From a virus: DNA of 64,000 bases. The position numbers and the translations under genes were made by a program. This document shows, in pieces, positions 26,873 through 35,637 of the stretch (positions are counted from its first letter, which is position 1; each line of letters begins with the position of its first letter). Below the pieces are notes generated by a model. It saw only the letters and a list, made by a program, of their open reading frames with translations, was not told where the DNA came from and did not search any database. The stretch lies in the IMG/VR virus record IMGVR_UViG_3300027777_000028, positions 34,377 to 98,376 of that record, one strand, 5' to 3'.

Positions 26873-29058
26873 TGAGTATATCAATTTATAATTTAAACGT
26901 AACGGGAGATTGTAGTAATACAAATTCAGGTAGTGTATTTTTTAACATTACAGGAACAACACCCCCGTTTGCAGTTACCTGTATTACCTCTGGTTGTCCA
27001 TTACCAACATCAGCAGCCACATTAAGTTATTCGGCATCAAGTTTATCAGCAGACACTTATTTTTTACAAATTATTGATGGGGCTTCTAACTCTTATTTAC
27101 AATCAATTTACATATCATCAGGAACAACCGCCACGATTGATTCATTAAATACAAGTTGTGGTTTAGAAAACGGAGAGATTACAGGATTTACTTCGGGTGT
27201 TTATGGTATTGCAACATTTACACTTTATGATGGGGATGATAATTATGTGAGTTCTGCCACAACACCAAACTCAAATTATGTATTTACAAGTTTATCGGCA
27301 GGAACATATTATATTGTTGCTAATGACGGAGGTGGTTGCACAGGAATTACCGCATCTGTCATTTTAACCCCATCAACGGGACTTACATTTGGGGCATATG
27401 TTGTAAATGACGGAAGTTGTATAGGAACTCCAAGTGGAAAAATATTTATAACGGGATTAACACTTCCTGTTTCAGCATATACAATAACTTGGTCTCCAAA
27501 TGTCGGATCACAAACAGGAACAACAATTACAGGATTAACAAGTGGTGTTTATTTGGCGACCATAACAGATCCTAATAATTGCACGACAACAAATTCATTT
27601 ACCGTAAACTCTGTTGGAGCATTAACTTCAGCAGGTTTTATAACAATATCTCAACCAACTTGTTTTTCTAATAATGGGTCAGTTGAGTTTATAATAACAG
27701 GGGGGACTGCTCCATATTTTTTTAGTGGATCATCAGGTCAAGTTGAAATTACTTTTAATGACTCGGTTATTTTTACGGGACTTTCTTCTGGTGGTTATAG
27801 TTTTTTAGTCACAGATGCAGGTCTTTGTACAATTTATGATTCGGTTTCTTTATTAACACCAAACTCGTTTAGTACCGTTGCTGTTAATACAACACCATCA
27901 ACTTGTTCTGTAAATGACGGAACAATACAAGTAATAGTTGATAATGGTTTTGCCACAGAACCAAGTTTATTAATATCAGTGTCTGGTACATCAGGAACAC
28001 AACAAATTGGAACATTAGGAAACCCAAGTCAAACATTTTATGGATTACCAAACGGAACTTATTTGGTTATTGTTGAAACGGCAGGTTGTACATACACTGC
28101 AACAACAAATATAACGTCTATTAGTTTATATACCGTAAGCGCAACAACAACAGGAACTACTTGTGGGTCAAGTAATGGTGTGTTACAAGTTTTAGTGTCC
28201 ACTGGTGGAACATTACCTTATTTATTCACATTAGTTGGACCTTCTTACGCTCCTGTATCAACAACAACACCTGTAGGAACATTTACAAACCTTAGTTATG
28301 GGAATTATGTTCTTACGGTACAAGATTCAGGATCTCCTTCGTGTATTCAAACATTTCCTGTTTATATTAGTTATAGTCAAAATGTGTTTTTCAATCTTTA
28401 TCCCAATCAACCATTCAACGGAAATGACGGGTCAATAACCACAATTATTACATCAGGTGAACCTCCATTTACTTTAACGTGGTCTGGTAATGTTTCAGGA
28501 CAAACAGGGTCTACAATAACAGGTTTAACATCAGGATCTTATTCATTAACCGTAACAGATTCTAGTGGGTGTACGTTAACAAAAACCATAAAGTTATCGG
28601 GAACAAAAAAATATAGTAATTACAGATATTATAATATTTGTGAAAACACATTTGAAGATAGTGGAACAATTACCAAAAGAGATATTAGATCTATGTATTT
28701 GGAAGGATTTTCGGATCTTACAAGTGGAGATACTAATTGTATAATAAATGACGCGACATTTTCAATATATGCTCAAATCGGATCTCAATCTGCTCAAACT
28801 CAGTTTTTTGTTTCAACAGGATCAACCGATTATCCAAGTGATTCACTTTGGGCACAAACAATTACAAACACATTAGATTCGTTTTTAGGTATATCAGGAA
28901 CAACGGTTGATATTATATCAAATAGAATTACGGTTAAAACAACATGCGAAGACATACCAAAAGGATGTATAATTGAACCAATAAATCCATTACAAGATAA
29001 TCAAATAATTGTAAATCTAATTATTGATTACGACATATCTTGTGTTTCGTGTTCTTAA
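26872..29058 (+). CDS. Tail fibre with SprB-type repeats
   Basis: 728 residues made mainly of tandem beta repeats of about 75-90 residues, each with the SprB signature: a Cys-containing start (GSCIGTPSGKI-like), GGTxPYxxxxS, TGLTSGxY and VTDxxxCT. Clear examples end ITDPNNCTTTNSFTV and TVTDSSGCTLTKTI. SprB is the gliding adhesin of Flavobacteria; SprB-like repeats here mark a receptor-binding or elongated fibre protein. The last about 150 residues form a different domain. Starts at a TAATGAG junction with the previous gene. Confidence 0.8.
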   Translation: MSISIYNLNVTGDCSNTNSGSVFFNITGTTPPFAVTCITSGCPLPTSAATLSYSASSLSADTYFLQIIDGASNSYLQSIYISSGTTATIDSLNTSCGLENGEITGFTSGVYGIATFTLYDGDDNYVSSATTPNSNYVFTSLSAGTYYIVANDGGGCTGITASVILTPSTGLTFGAYVVNDGSCIGTPSGKIFITGLTLPVSAYTITWSPNVGSQTGTTITGLTSGVYLATITDPNNCTTTNSFTVNSVGALTSAGFITISQPTCFSNNGSVEFIITGGTAPYFFSGSSGQVEITFNDSVIFTGLSSGGYSFLVTDAGLCTIYDSVSLLTPNSFSTVAVNTTPSTCSVNDGTIQVIVDNGFATEPSLLISVSGTSGTQQIGTLGNPSQTFYGLPNGTYLVIVETAGCTYTATTNITSISLYTVSATTTGTTCGSSNGVLQVLVSTGGTLPYLFTLVGPSYAPVSTTTPVGTFTNLSYGNYVLTVQDSGSPSCIQTFPVYISYSQNVFFNLYPNQPFNGNDGSITTIITSGEPPFTLTWSGNVSGQTGSTITGLTSGSYSLTVTDSSGCTLTKTIKLSGTKKYSNYRYYNICENTFEDSGTITKRDIRSMYLEGFSDLTSGDTNCIINDATFSIYAQIGSQSAQTQFFVSTGSTDYPSDSLWAQTITNTLDSFLGISGTTVDIISNRITVKTTCEDIPKGCIIEPINPLQDNQIIVNLIIDYDISCVSCS

Positions 29059-29061
29059 GTT

Positions 29062-29286
29062 ATGGCAAATCAAGTAACCATATATACCATTTCAGGTTTA
29101 ACAACCCCATTTAGTGGATATTGTTGTGATGTATATGGAAATCAATGTTCTTATATTGGAATAATTAGTAGTTTACCAACAACAATAACATTACCAATTC
29201 AATTCAACACAGCCCCTGCGATAGGATTAAAACTAATCAAAGATAATGGATGTGAAAGAATAGAAACAATTAACTGCACCTCATAA
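29062..29286 (+). CDS. Small Cys-containing fibre-associated protein
   Basis: 74 residues. Paralogue of the minus-strand gene at 37431-37649: both begin with a Q-x-T-I-x-x-(I/L)SG segment, have a CD near a second Cys followed by YI, and end with GLKLIKDNGCE-like versus VVKVVDSNNCM. Possibly a fibre tip, adaptor or chaperone; function unknown. Follows the SprB-repeat fibre by 3 nt. Confidence 0.65.
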   Translation: MANQVTIYTISGLTTPFSGYCCDVYGNQCSYIGIISSLPTTITLPIQFNTAPAIGLKLIKDNGCERIETINCTS

Positions 29287-29320
29287 TACACTTGTTTTAA
29301 GTTTTTCATATAATTAAAAT

Positions 29321-30301
29321 ATGAAAGAAATTTTATTTGTTTCGGCACAACCTGACGTTCCTTATTTCATTTGGCAAATTAAATTATACGTTAACAATTT
29401 TATTGAAAACGGAATCGACCCAAGTCAAATTCACGTTGTGTTAGGACTTGTTCAAGGAAAAACAAAACCATCAAAAGAATCTGAAGAGTTAAAAAACTTA
29501 AATATAAATATTCATTATTTTGTTGACGAAAGAATAAAAAAACATTACATCCCGTCAATAAAACCATATTTAATTTCAAAATGGATTCAATCAAATACAA
29601 AGTTTGGTGAATTATTCTTCTTACACGATGCAGATATTATTTTTAGAGAACTACCGAACTTTGATCGGTTGTTGAACGATGATGTGAATTATTTATCTGA
29701 AACGATTGGATATATTGGATATAATTATATTATGGATTGTTGTGATAGATATGAAAATCGTCATCCATCTTCAGAAAAAGGTCAATTGATAAAAGAAATG
29801 GCCGGAGTTATTGGTATTGATGTTGAAACAATAAAGTTAAACCAAGAAAATTCTGGTGGTGGTCAATACCTTATAAAAAACACAAGTTGTGAGTTGTGGG
29901 ATAAGATATATAAAGATTCAACCAAACTTTATGATAAAATGATATCATACCAAAGAAGATTTCCAATATCCCCTGGTGAGATACAATTTTGGACAGCAGA
30001 GATGTGGTCCGTTCTTTGGAATTTGTGGTTGTATAATCATCAAACAAAAATAACAAAAGAATTGGATTTTTCTTGGGCAACAGATTCAGTCGATGTGTAT
30101 AATTCTAAACCCATATTACATATGGCAGGAGTTACTGAAAACCTTAAAACTACAAAATTTTATAAAGGGGACTATATTAATATTGACCCAATAACAAAAC
30201 TTAAAGAAACTCCTAATCATTTTGACTATGTCGATGTTAAGAGTTCAACAATTAAATATATTGAGAATATGAAATCTTATATTAAAAAATACGATGTTTG
30301 A
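29321..30301 (+). CDS. Glycosyltransferase-like protein (GT-A type)
   Basis: 326 residues. FFLHDADIIF at about 99-108 supplies a DxD motif (Asp103, Asp105) for binding metal and a nucleotide sugar, after a Rossmann-like N-terminal half. A downstream SGGGQYLIKN and a C-terminal ILHMAGV strand fit nucleotide-diphospho-sugar transferases. It stands inside the fibre cluster, so it could glycosylate fibre proteins or modify host surface glycans. No exact family was assigned. Confidence 0.7.
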   Translation: MKEILFVSAQPDVPYFIWQIKLYVNNFIENGIDPSQIHVVLGLVQGKTKPSKESEELKNLNINIHYFVDERIKKHYIPSIKPYLISKWIQSNTKFGELFFLHDADIIFRELPNFDRLLNDDVNYLSETIGYIGYNYIMDCCDRYENRHPSSEKGQLIKEMAGVIGIDVETIKLNQENSGGGQYLIKNTSCELWDKIYKDSTKLYDKMISYQRRFPISPGEIQFWTAEMWSVLWNLWLYNHQTKITKELDFSWATDSVDVYNSKPILHMAGVTENLKTTKFYKGDYINIDPITKLKETPNHFDYVDVKSSTIKYIENMKSYIKKYDV

Positions 30302-30302
30302 T

Positions 30303-30310
30303 TATTTATA
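30303..30310 (+). promoter_or_regulatory. TATTTATA late-promoter-like motif
   Basis: 7-mer ends 9 nt before the ATG at 30319; starts right after the stop codon of the glycosyltransferase gene. Confidence 0.55.
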
Positions 30311-30318
30311 ATTATTAG

Positions 30319-32394
30319 ATGATTGAAAATTGCTACATATTATATTCTTGTGACGGAAGTTTTGAACCCATTGTTTCAAACTTTAGTGGGTTGAGCGCAT
30401 ACTCTGAAACTTTTGTTTCAATAGATATTTTAGATTTGGGAGAAACTCCCGATACTTGTTTTTATGTTTTAAGTTTGGGTGAGATGGAATGTTCCCCAAC
30501 TTATAACATAGATGTTAATACTGGAACAACTTGTGTTTGTCAGTGTTATTGTTATTTTATTAGATCGGCAACTCAGACAACAGATGTCACTTATGTTGAT
30601 TGTAATAACACCATAGTTGTGGACACGATTCAAGAAGGGCAAACATATAATATTTGTAGTAAAGTATTTCCACAATTTGACACAGAAACTCAAATACCAA
30701 TTAAATTAACTGATATTTGTCAAAACAATCAGTGTCCACCAACAATACCAACAGTAAAACCACCAAATGAATGTGATGTTATTACTATTTTCCCAATGAC
30801 AATTGAATGTTTAACTTTACAGCCAACAAATGATAAGAGTTTTGATGGATCAACAACTTTGATTGTAACAGGAGGAACACCACCATACACAATTTTTTGG
30901 GAAGTTGGTAGTTTTGCTCCCGCTCTTACAAATTTAGGTGTAGGACAATATAAAGCAACAGTAACAGATTATTATGGTGATTTTACTGCCACCACAACAT
31001 GCGTGTTAACAGCGGACACATTAACATTGTCTGGTATGTGTTTTGCTGTTAGTGGAGTTTCAAATCAAACGACTTTTTATGTTTATAGTGAAAGTTCTGG
31101 TTTAAAAAATGGAAAACCATATTATAAAATTCAATACGGTGTTGAAACCATTGGATATGTTTTTTGGAGTTCAGAATTAAACTATTGGTCTTTTTGTCAA
31201 ACTTTGGAATGTCAAAATATATCAAACTATAACGATTTGATGACAACAACATTTTATCCGTCAGGAGAAACTGGAGATTGGGATTATATTTCTGACTCAC
31301 CATATTATTTATTACAATCTTATGTTGGACCATGTCAAATTCCAACAATACCAAAGGATTTAACTAGTTTATGTGTTACTTTAGTTGTTAGAAGCCCAAA
31401 ACCAGGAGTTGCAACACAAAGTCAACAAATACAATTAGATCCAAGCAACGACGTAAACGGACAACCAAGTTGGTCGTCATCAACAGGACAATACGTTATT
31501 TATTGGAACACAGGATCAACACCTAATCAATGGACGATGACGGGTTATTCAAGTCCTTACGTTAGTTTAATTAATAATGACCCCACATCACCCCCATTAA
31601 GTAATTGGCAAGTTCAAGGATCTCCTGAAGTGTTTAGTATGGCCGTGGCTCAAGGTGAATGTTTGACAAGTTATACAATAAGTGTAAGCGCTTCAGTAAA
31701 TGACGCCGCTTGCGAACAACAAGGAAGTATTACGGTTTCTGCCGTTGGGGGAGTTGCTCCTTACCAATATTCAATTGATGGGGGAGCGTCATACCAATCG
31801 TCACCAATTTTTAATAATTTAAGTCCTGGTATTTATTCAGTTTTTGTAAAAGATACTCAAACAACGGTAGGGTCTTTAACATCAATTCAAGTGAATAATA
31901 TTCTTCCGACAACATATACATTATTATTAAATGTAAACTATGGTAATGGAACTTTTTCAATAACAGCACCTGTTCTTCCAAATGGAGTTACAATTTCTTT
32001 GAATTTAACAATGACATCAACTTTTAGTTATTACCCAAGTACTTTAAGTCCGGCACCGACATATAATAATATAACAACAATAAATGGAACGACACCAATG
32101 ACGTTAACAAATACGACTTCAAGTACAGTTCCACTAACAGGTCCTTGTACTACTGATCTTCCAGTAACTGTGGTACAGACAAGTAAAACATATACAAATA
32201 CTTTAACTTTTACTAGCGGTCAAGTTATTACAGGTTCAACAACTTCAAGTATTATAAATAACCCAACAGGTTTTTGTGAAAAAGCAATAGGGTCATATAA
32301 TCTTTATATGTCAAGTCCTGTTGTGAATAATTGTGAATGTTGTCAAGTTATTTTAAATAACCCAAAATTAAATCCTGTACCACCAATAGTATAA
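30319..32394 (+). CDS. Tail fibre with SprB-type repeats and Cys-rich domains
   Basis: 691 residues. N-terminal Cys-rich domain (CVCQCYCYF near residue 72), then an SprB-like repeat (GGTPPYTIFWEVG ... GVGQYKATVTDYYG), a domain with NGKPYYKIQYG ... YVFWSSELNYW that recurs in the minus-strand fibre gene, and another SprB-like repeat (GGVAPYQYSIDGG ... LSPGIYSVFVKD). The C-terminus ends in a Cys cluster. Mosaic adhesin architecture; receptor binding is inferred. Confidence 0.75.
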   Translation: MIENCYILYSCDGSFEPIVSNFSGLSAYSETFVSIDILDLGETPDTCFYVLSLGEMECSPTYNIDVNTGTTCVCQCYCYFIRSATQTTDVTYVDCNNTIVVDTIQEGQTYNICSKVFPQFDTETQIPIKLTDICQNNQCPPTIPTVKPPNECDVITIFPMTIECLTLQPTNDKSFDGSTTLIVTGGTPPYTIFWEVGSFAPALTNLGVGQYKATVTDYYGDFTATTTCVLTADTLTLSGMCFAVSGVSNQTTFYVYSESSGLKNGKPYYKIQYGVETIGYVFWSSELNYWSFCQTLECQNISNYNDLMTTTFYPSGETGDWDYISDSPYYLLQSYVGPCQIPTIPKDLTSLCVTLVVRSPKPGVATQSQQIQLDPSNDVNGQPSWSSSTGQYVIYWNTGSTPNQWTMTGYSSPYVSLINNDPTSPPLSNWQVQGSPEVFSMAVAQGECLTSYTISVSASVNDAACEQQGSITVSAVGGVAPYQYSIDGGASYQSSPIFNNLSPGIYSVFVKDTQTTVGSLTSIQVNNILPTTYTLLLNVNYGNGTFSITAPVLPNGVTISLNLTMTSTFSYYPSTLSPAPTYNNITTINGTTPMTLTNTTSSTVPLTGPCTTDLPVTVVQTSKTYTNTLTFTSGQVITGSTTSSIINNPTGFCEKAIGSYNLYMSSPVVNNCECCQVILNNPKLNPVPPIV

Positions 32395-32408
32395 AATAAT
32401 AAAAACAA

Positions 32409-32415
32409 TATTTAT
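32409..32415 (+). promoter_or_regulatory. TATTTAT late-promoter-like motif
   Basis: 7 nt before the ATG at 32423. Confidence 0.55.
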
Positions 32416-32422
32416 CATATAA

Positions 32423-34921
32423 ATGGCTTATATAATTAAAAATACATCAGGTCTGGTAAATACCCGAGTTACTGACACGGGAAGACAAAGATTGTCTGAA
32501 GGTAGATTCAATATCGCTTATTTTGCTATCGGTGATAGTGAGATTTCATACAATCAATTACCTGAGACATATAATCAATCCAATACCGTTGTATTAGAAC
32601 CCCAATTTAATGCTCAAAATAGTTCAGGTGTTCCAGAATCAAATAGACAATATATTAAATACCCATATTTGGTAGATCAAGGACAAACAAATATTTATGG
32701 TATTCCTTTTATGGATTCACAAATCGAATCCGTATTTAATAGGGCCGCGATGAGGGGATTTTTCACAGGAAACACAACCGCTTCCACCGTTGATTGGAAA
32801 GCGTTGGTGAACAATCAATATGTTGTTACACCAAACTATGTTGTAAATATGTCTACTTTGAACGGAACTAACGAAATAAATGTTTATAGATTAGATTGTA
32901 ATGTTCAAAATAATAACACACCACAAATAGGTGATTTTATTACAATTTATTATGATGGGAGAGCAAAAACGGATTGTTCTTGTTCTAATTTTCCTACTCC
33001 AACACCAAGTGCTTCTGTAGGTCAAACACCGACACCAACTCCTACGCCATCATCAACAAATAGTGAACCTTGTTCGTCACCAACACCAACTCCTTCACCA
33101 ACACATACTCCTTGTTTAACACCAACACCAAGTGCTCAATGTCCATTACCACCACCACCTGATTGTTTAAAAGATGTCGTTAGTTGTTTTTCAATTTTAA
33201 CATATAGAATTATTTCGGTGTGTGAAAACAAATTAACATTAGATAGACCAACACCTGATTTTACAAACTTGGCGAGTGATTGTATTGCAAGAACATTAAT
33301 TTATCCACCACAGATGGTTCCGTTATATGATAGTTTTACACCTGAACCACACTGGGCACAAAGTGTTATTGATTTTGAATCAGTTTGTGATACAGATCAA
33401 TTTGATGTAAAAATTTGGAATATGAATATTCCGTGGACTGAAAGTCCGGCTGGTTTAATATCAAATCAGTTCCAAGATTATACGAATTTTGGATCTATAA
33501 ATTATATAGGACAAAAAGAATATTTTGGTTATACAACAAACGCTCAAACATCAACTGATGATGTTTATTATTACAACTCATTTGGTGAAAAACAAGTTGT
33601 AACACCTACAAATCAAAAAGCGATAGCGATTATTCACTACACAAATCAAACAATTGATTTCTTTTATGGTGAAAAGTTTGCTTTACAACCATACGATAGT
33701 CAAAACCCTGAAAATACGCAAGGACAAGCAAGAAACTTCAAATTACATATTCCAACTTTAATGTGGCATAAAAATCCTGAATGTTGTTTTGGTCAAACAT
33801 TTTATGTTGATCCTCCAGGATTTGATGGAAAAAACTTATTTCAAGTTCAATATACAAAATCAAACGTGTCAAATAATATGAACCAACCTGGTTTGAGATA
33901 TTATAACTTATGGGATACATTCGCACAACCAAACGGACTTCCAAGTAGAATAGGAAAAGTTTATCCTGATTCAAAATTAATTATTATTGATGATGAAGAA
34001 ATTGTTGCGGCACTTTCATATAAGTCAAATAGAAATTGGACTTTACCGGCACCTCAAGTTTCTTTATTAACACCAAATACTTGTGGAACATCAAACACTA
34101 CAGGAGTTTTAACTGGCGGTGGTGAAACTTTGTGGGTTACATATAGGTTATCAAATTCATATTTCTTTACCAATTCACTTCATTGTAATTATTACACAAG
34201 TGTTGTGGGAACAGAAAATGTTTGTACACCCGATACACCAAAAAATGTTGCCGTTAGATTCGGAGGAGATTTTCCTTGTTTAGTTCAACCTGGATATTCA
34301 CCAACAACAACAACTACCACTTATTTTCCAAATACAACAACCACAACAACAATAAATCCATATACAACTACTACAACAACATTATGTCCTACTTGTGTTG
34401 TACCAGCAGGGTTTTACTCTAATCAATTTCAGGTATTGGCACAAAAAGTTCCTGTGGGTCAAAGACCTGTTGCGGATAACTGGAAATTAATTGATTTCAC
34501 AGAACAAGCAAGTCAATTTTTTGTAAATGGATATGTAACACAAGAATCACTAACAGCCACCACATTTACTATTACGGCAGAAAATTATTCATCAGCACCA
34601 TATTATAATTTGAATGATTATGTTTCTTTAGTTCCAAAAGGGGACACAGGACCAAACCTTAATTTTGGTGATGAATATTATTTTTATGGTAATTTAGAAA
34701 CTGACATCCAAGCGACAATCTACGAAATGAAGTATAAGATTAATTTATCTTCAAATGAGTTTTTGGTTTCTCAAAACCCAACATGGACTTTTGGTACAAA
34801 ATCATATGTTACTGAAATCGCACTTTTGGATGCTAATGATGATATTCTTGTTATGTCAAAATTACAATCACCTGTGTTAAGACAAGGGATACAACAATAT
34901 GTAATAAAGTTGGATTTTTAA
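32423..34921 (+). CDS. Tail fibre-like protein with Thr/Pro and poly-Thr linkers
   Basis: 832 residues. The N-terminus (GLVNTRVTDTGRQRLSEG, then AYFAIGDSEISY) looks like the baseplate-anchoring start of a fibre. A PTPTPS-type linker with interspersed Cys spans about residues 190-245, and a second linker of Thr runs lies near 625-655. Between and after are beta-rich domains. The same linker style recurs in the minus-strand fibre gene. The linkers are likely flexible and could be sites of O-glycosylation, given the nearby glycosyltransferase; that is inference. Confidence 0.72.
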   Translation: MAYIIKNTSGLVNTRVTDTGRQRLSEGRFNIAYFAIGDSEISYNQLPETYNQSNTVVLEPQFNAQNSSGVPESNRQYIKYPYLVDQGQTNIYGIPFMDSQIESVFNRAAMRGFFTGNTTASTVDWKALVNNQYVVTPNYVVNMSTLNGTNEINVYRLDCNVQNNNTPQIGDFITIYYDGRAKTDCSCSNFPTPTPSASVGQTPTPTPTPSSTNSEPCSSPTPTPSPTHTPCLTPTPSAQCPLPPPPDCLKDVVSCFSILTYRIISVCENKLTLDRPTPDFTNLASDCIARTLIYPPQMVPLYDSFTPEPHWAQSVIDFESVCDTDQFDVKIWNMNIPWTESPAGLISNQFQDYTNFGSINYIGQKEYFGYTTNAQTSTDDVYYYNSFGEKQVVTPTNQKAIAIIHYTNQTIDFFYGEKFALQPYDSQNPENTQGQARNFKLHIPTLMWHKNPECCFGQTFYVDPPGFDGKNLFQVQYTKSNVSNNMNQPGLRYYNLWDTFAQPNGLPSRIGKVYPDSKLIIIDDEEIVAALSYKSNRNWTLPAPQVSLLTPNTCGTSNTTGVLTGGGETLWVTYRLSNSYFFTNSLHCNYYTSVVGTENVCTPDTPKNVAVRFGGDFPCLVQPGYSPTTTTTTYFPNTTTTTTINPYTTTTTTLCPTCVVPAGFYSNQFQVLAQKVPVGQRPVADNWKLIDFTEQASQFFVNGYVTQESLTATTFTITAENYSSAPYYNLNDYVSLVPKGDTGPNLNFGDEYYFYGNLETDIQATIYEMKYKINLSSNEFLVSQNPTWTFGTKSYVTEIALLDANDDILVMSKLQSPVLRQGIQQYVIKLDF

Positions 34922-34976
34922 AAAAACTTTAATTTTTATTATTATACCTTATTATATTAAAATATAACAATATTTT

Positions 34977-35582
34977 ATGGCAAAAAACCTTAAAAATTCC
35001 CCAAAAGTGTTAGGATTAGATATTTCTACTCGAACAATAGGATGGGCTCTCTTTGATATTAAAACAAAAGAGTTACTTGAATTAACACACGTTTCACCAA
35101 GACCAAAAATTGATGGTGATGATGATAAAATAAAAGAACTTTTATTGAAGTCTGAAATCTTCGCAGAAAAACTTAAACAATATAAAGGTTTAGGTATTGT
35201 TAGAGTAGTAATAGAAGAACCATTACTTAACTCCAATAATGTTTATACAATTCAAACATTATTACGTTTCAATAGTTTTGTGTTTAAAGAGATATACAAT
35301 ATTTTAGGGATTGTTCCTGAATTCATATCAACATACAACTCACGAAAATATGCATTCCCTGAGTTAGTACAAGAAAACGACAAAAAGAAATTTGTATTAT
35401 TTGGTGGATTACCAAAAGATGTTGATAAAAAAATGATCATTTGGGAAAAAGTTGCAAAACTTGAACCACAAATAAAATGGTTATACACAAAAAACAATAC
35501 TCTCAAAAAAGAAAATTTTGATCAAACAGATGCTTATACTTGTGTGTTAGGGTTTATGAGATTAAAAGAAATCTGGGAATAA
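34977..35582 (+). CDS. RuvC-like Holliday junction resolvase
   Basis: 201 residues, RNase H-fold resolvase that cuts recombination junctions before packaging. Catalytic residues are visible: Asp15 in LGLDISTRTIGWA, Glu80/81 in VVIEEPL, and the C-terminal Asp182/Asp185 in DQTDAYTCVLG. It replaces the unrelated T4 endonuclease VII. It stands alone between fibre modules and ends at a strong terminator. Confidence 0.85.
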   Translation: MAKNLKNSPKVLGLDISTRTIGWALFDIKTKELLELTHVSPRPKIDGDDDKIKELLLKSEIFAEKLKQYKGLGIVRVVIEEPLLNSNNVYTIQTLLRFNSFVFKEIYNILGIVPEFISTYNSRKYAFPELVQENDKKKFVLFGGLPKDVDKKMIIWEKVAKLEPQIKWLYTKNNTLKKENFDQTDAYTCVLGFMRLKEIWE

Positions 35583-35605
35583 TATCTTTTACATATTATT
35601 ATTTG

Positions 35606-35637
35606 AAATATCGGTTTTTTAGCCGATATTTTTTTTT
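35606..35637 (+). terminator. Rho-independent terminator between convergent genes
   Basis: Stem AAATATCGG / CCGATATTT, 8-base loop, then a run of T on the plus strand. On the minus strand the T-run is short, so it mainly ends the resolvase transcript. Confidence 0.85.
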
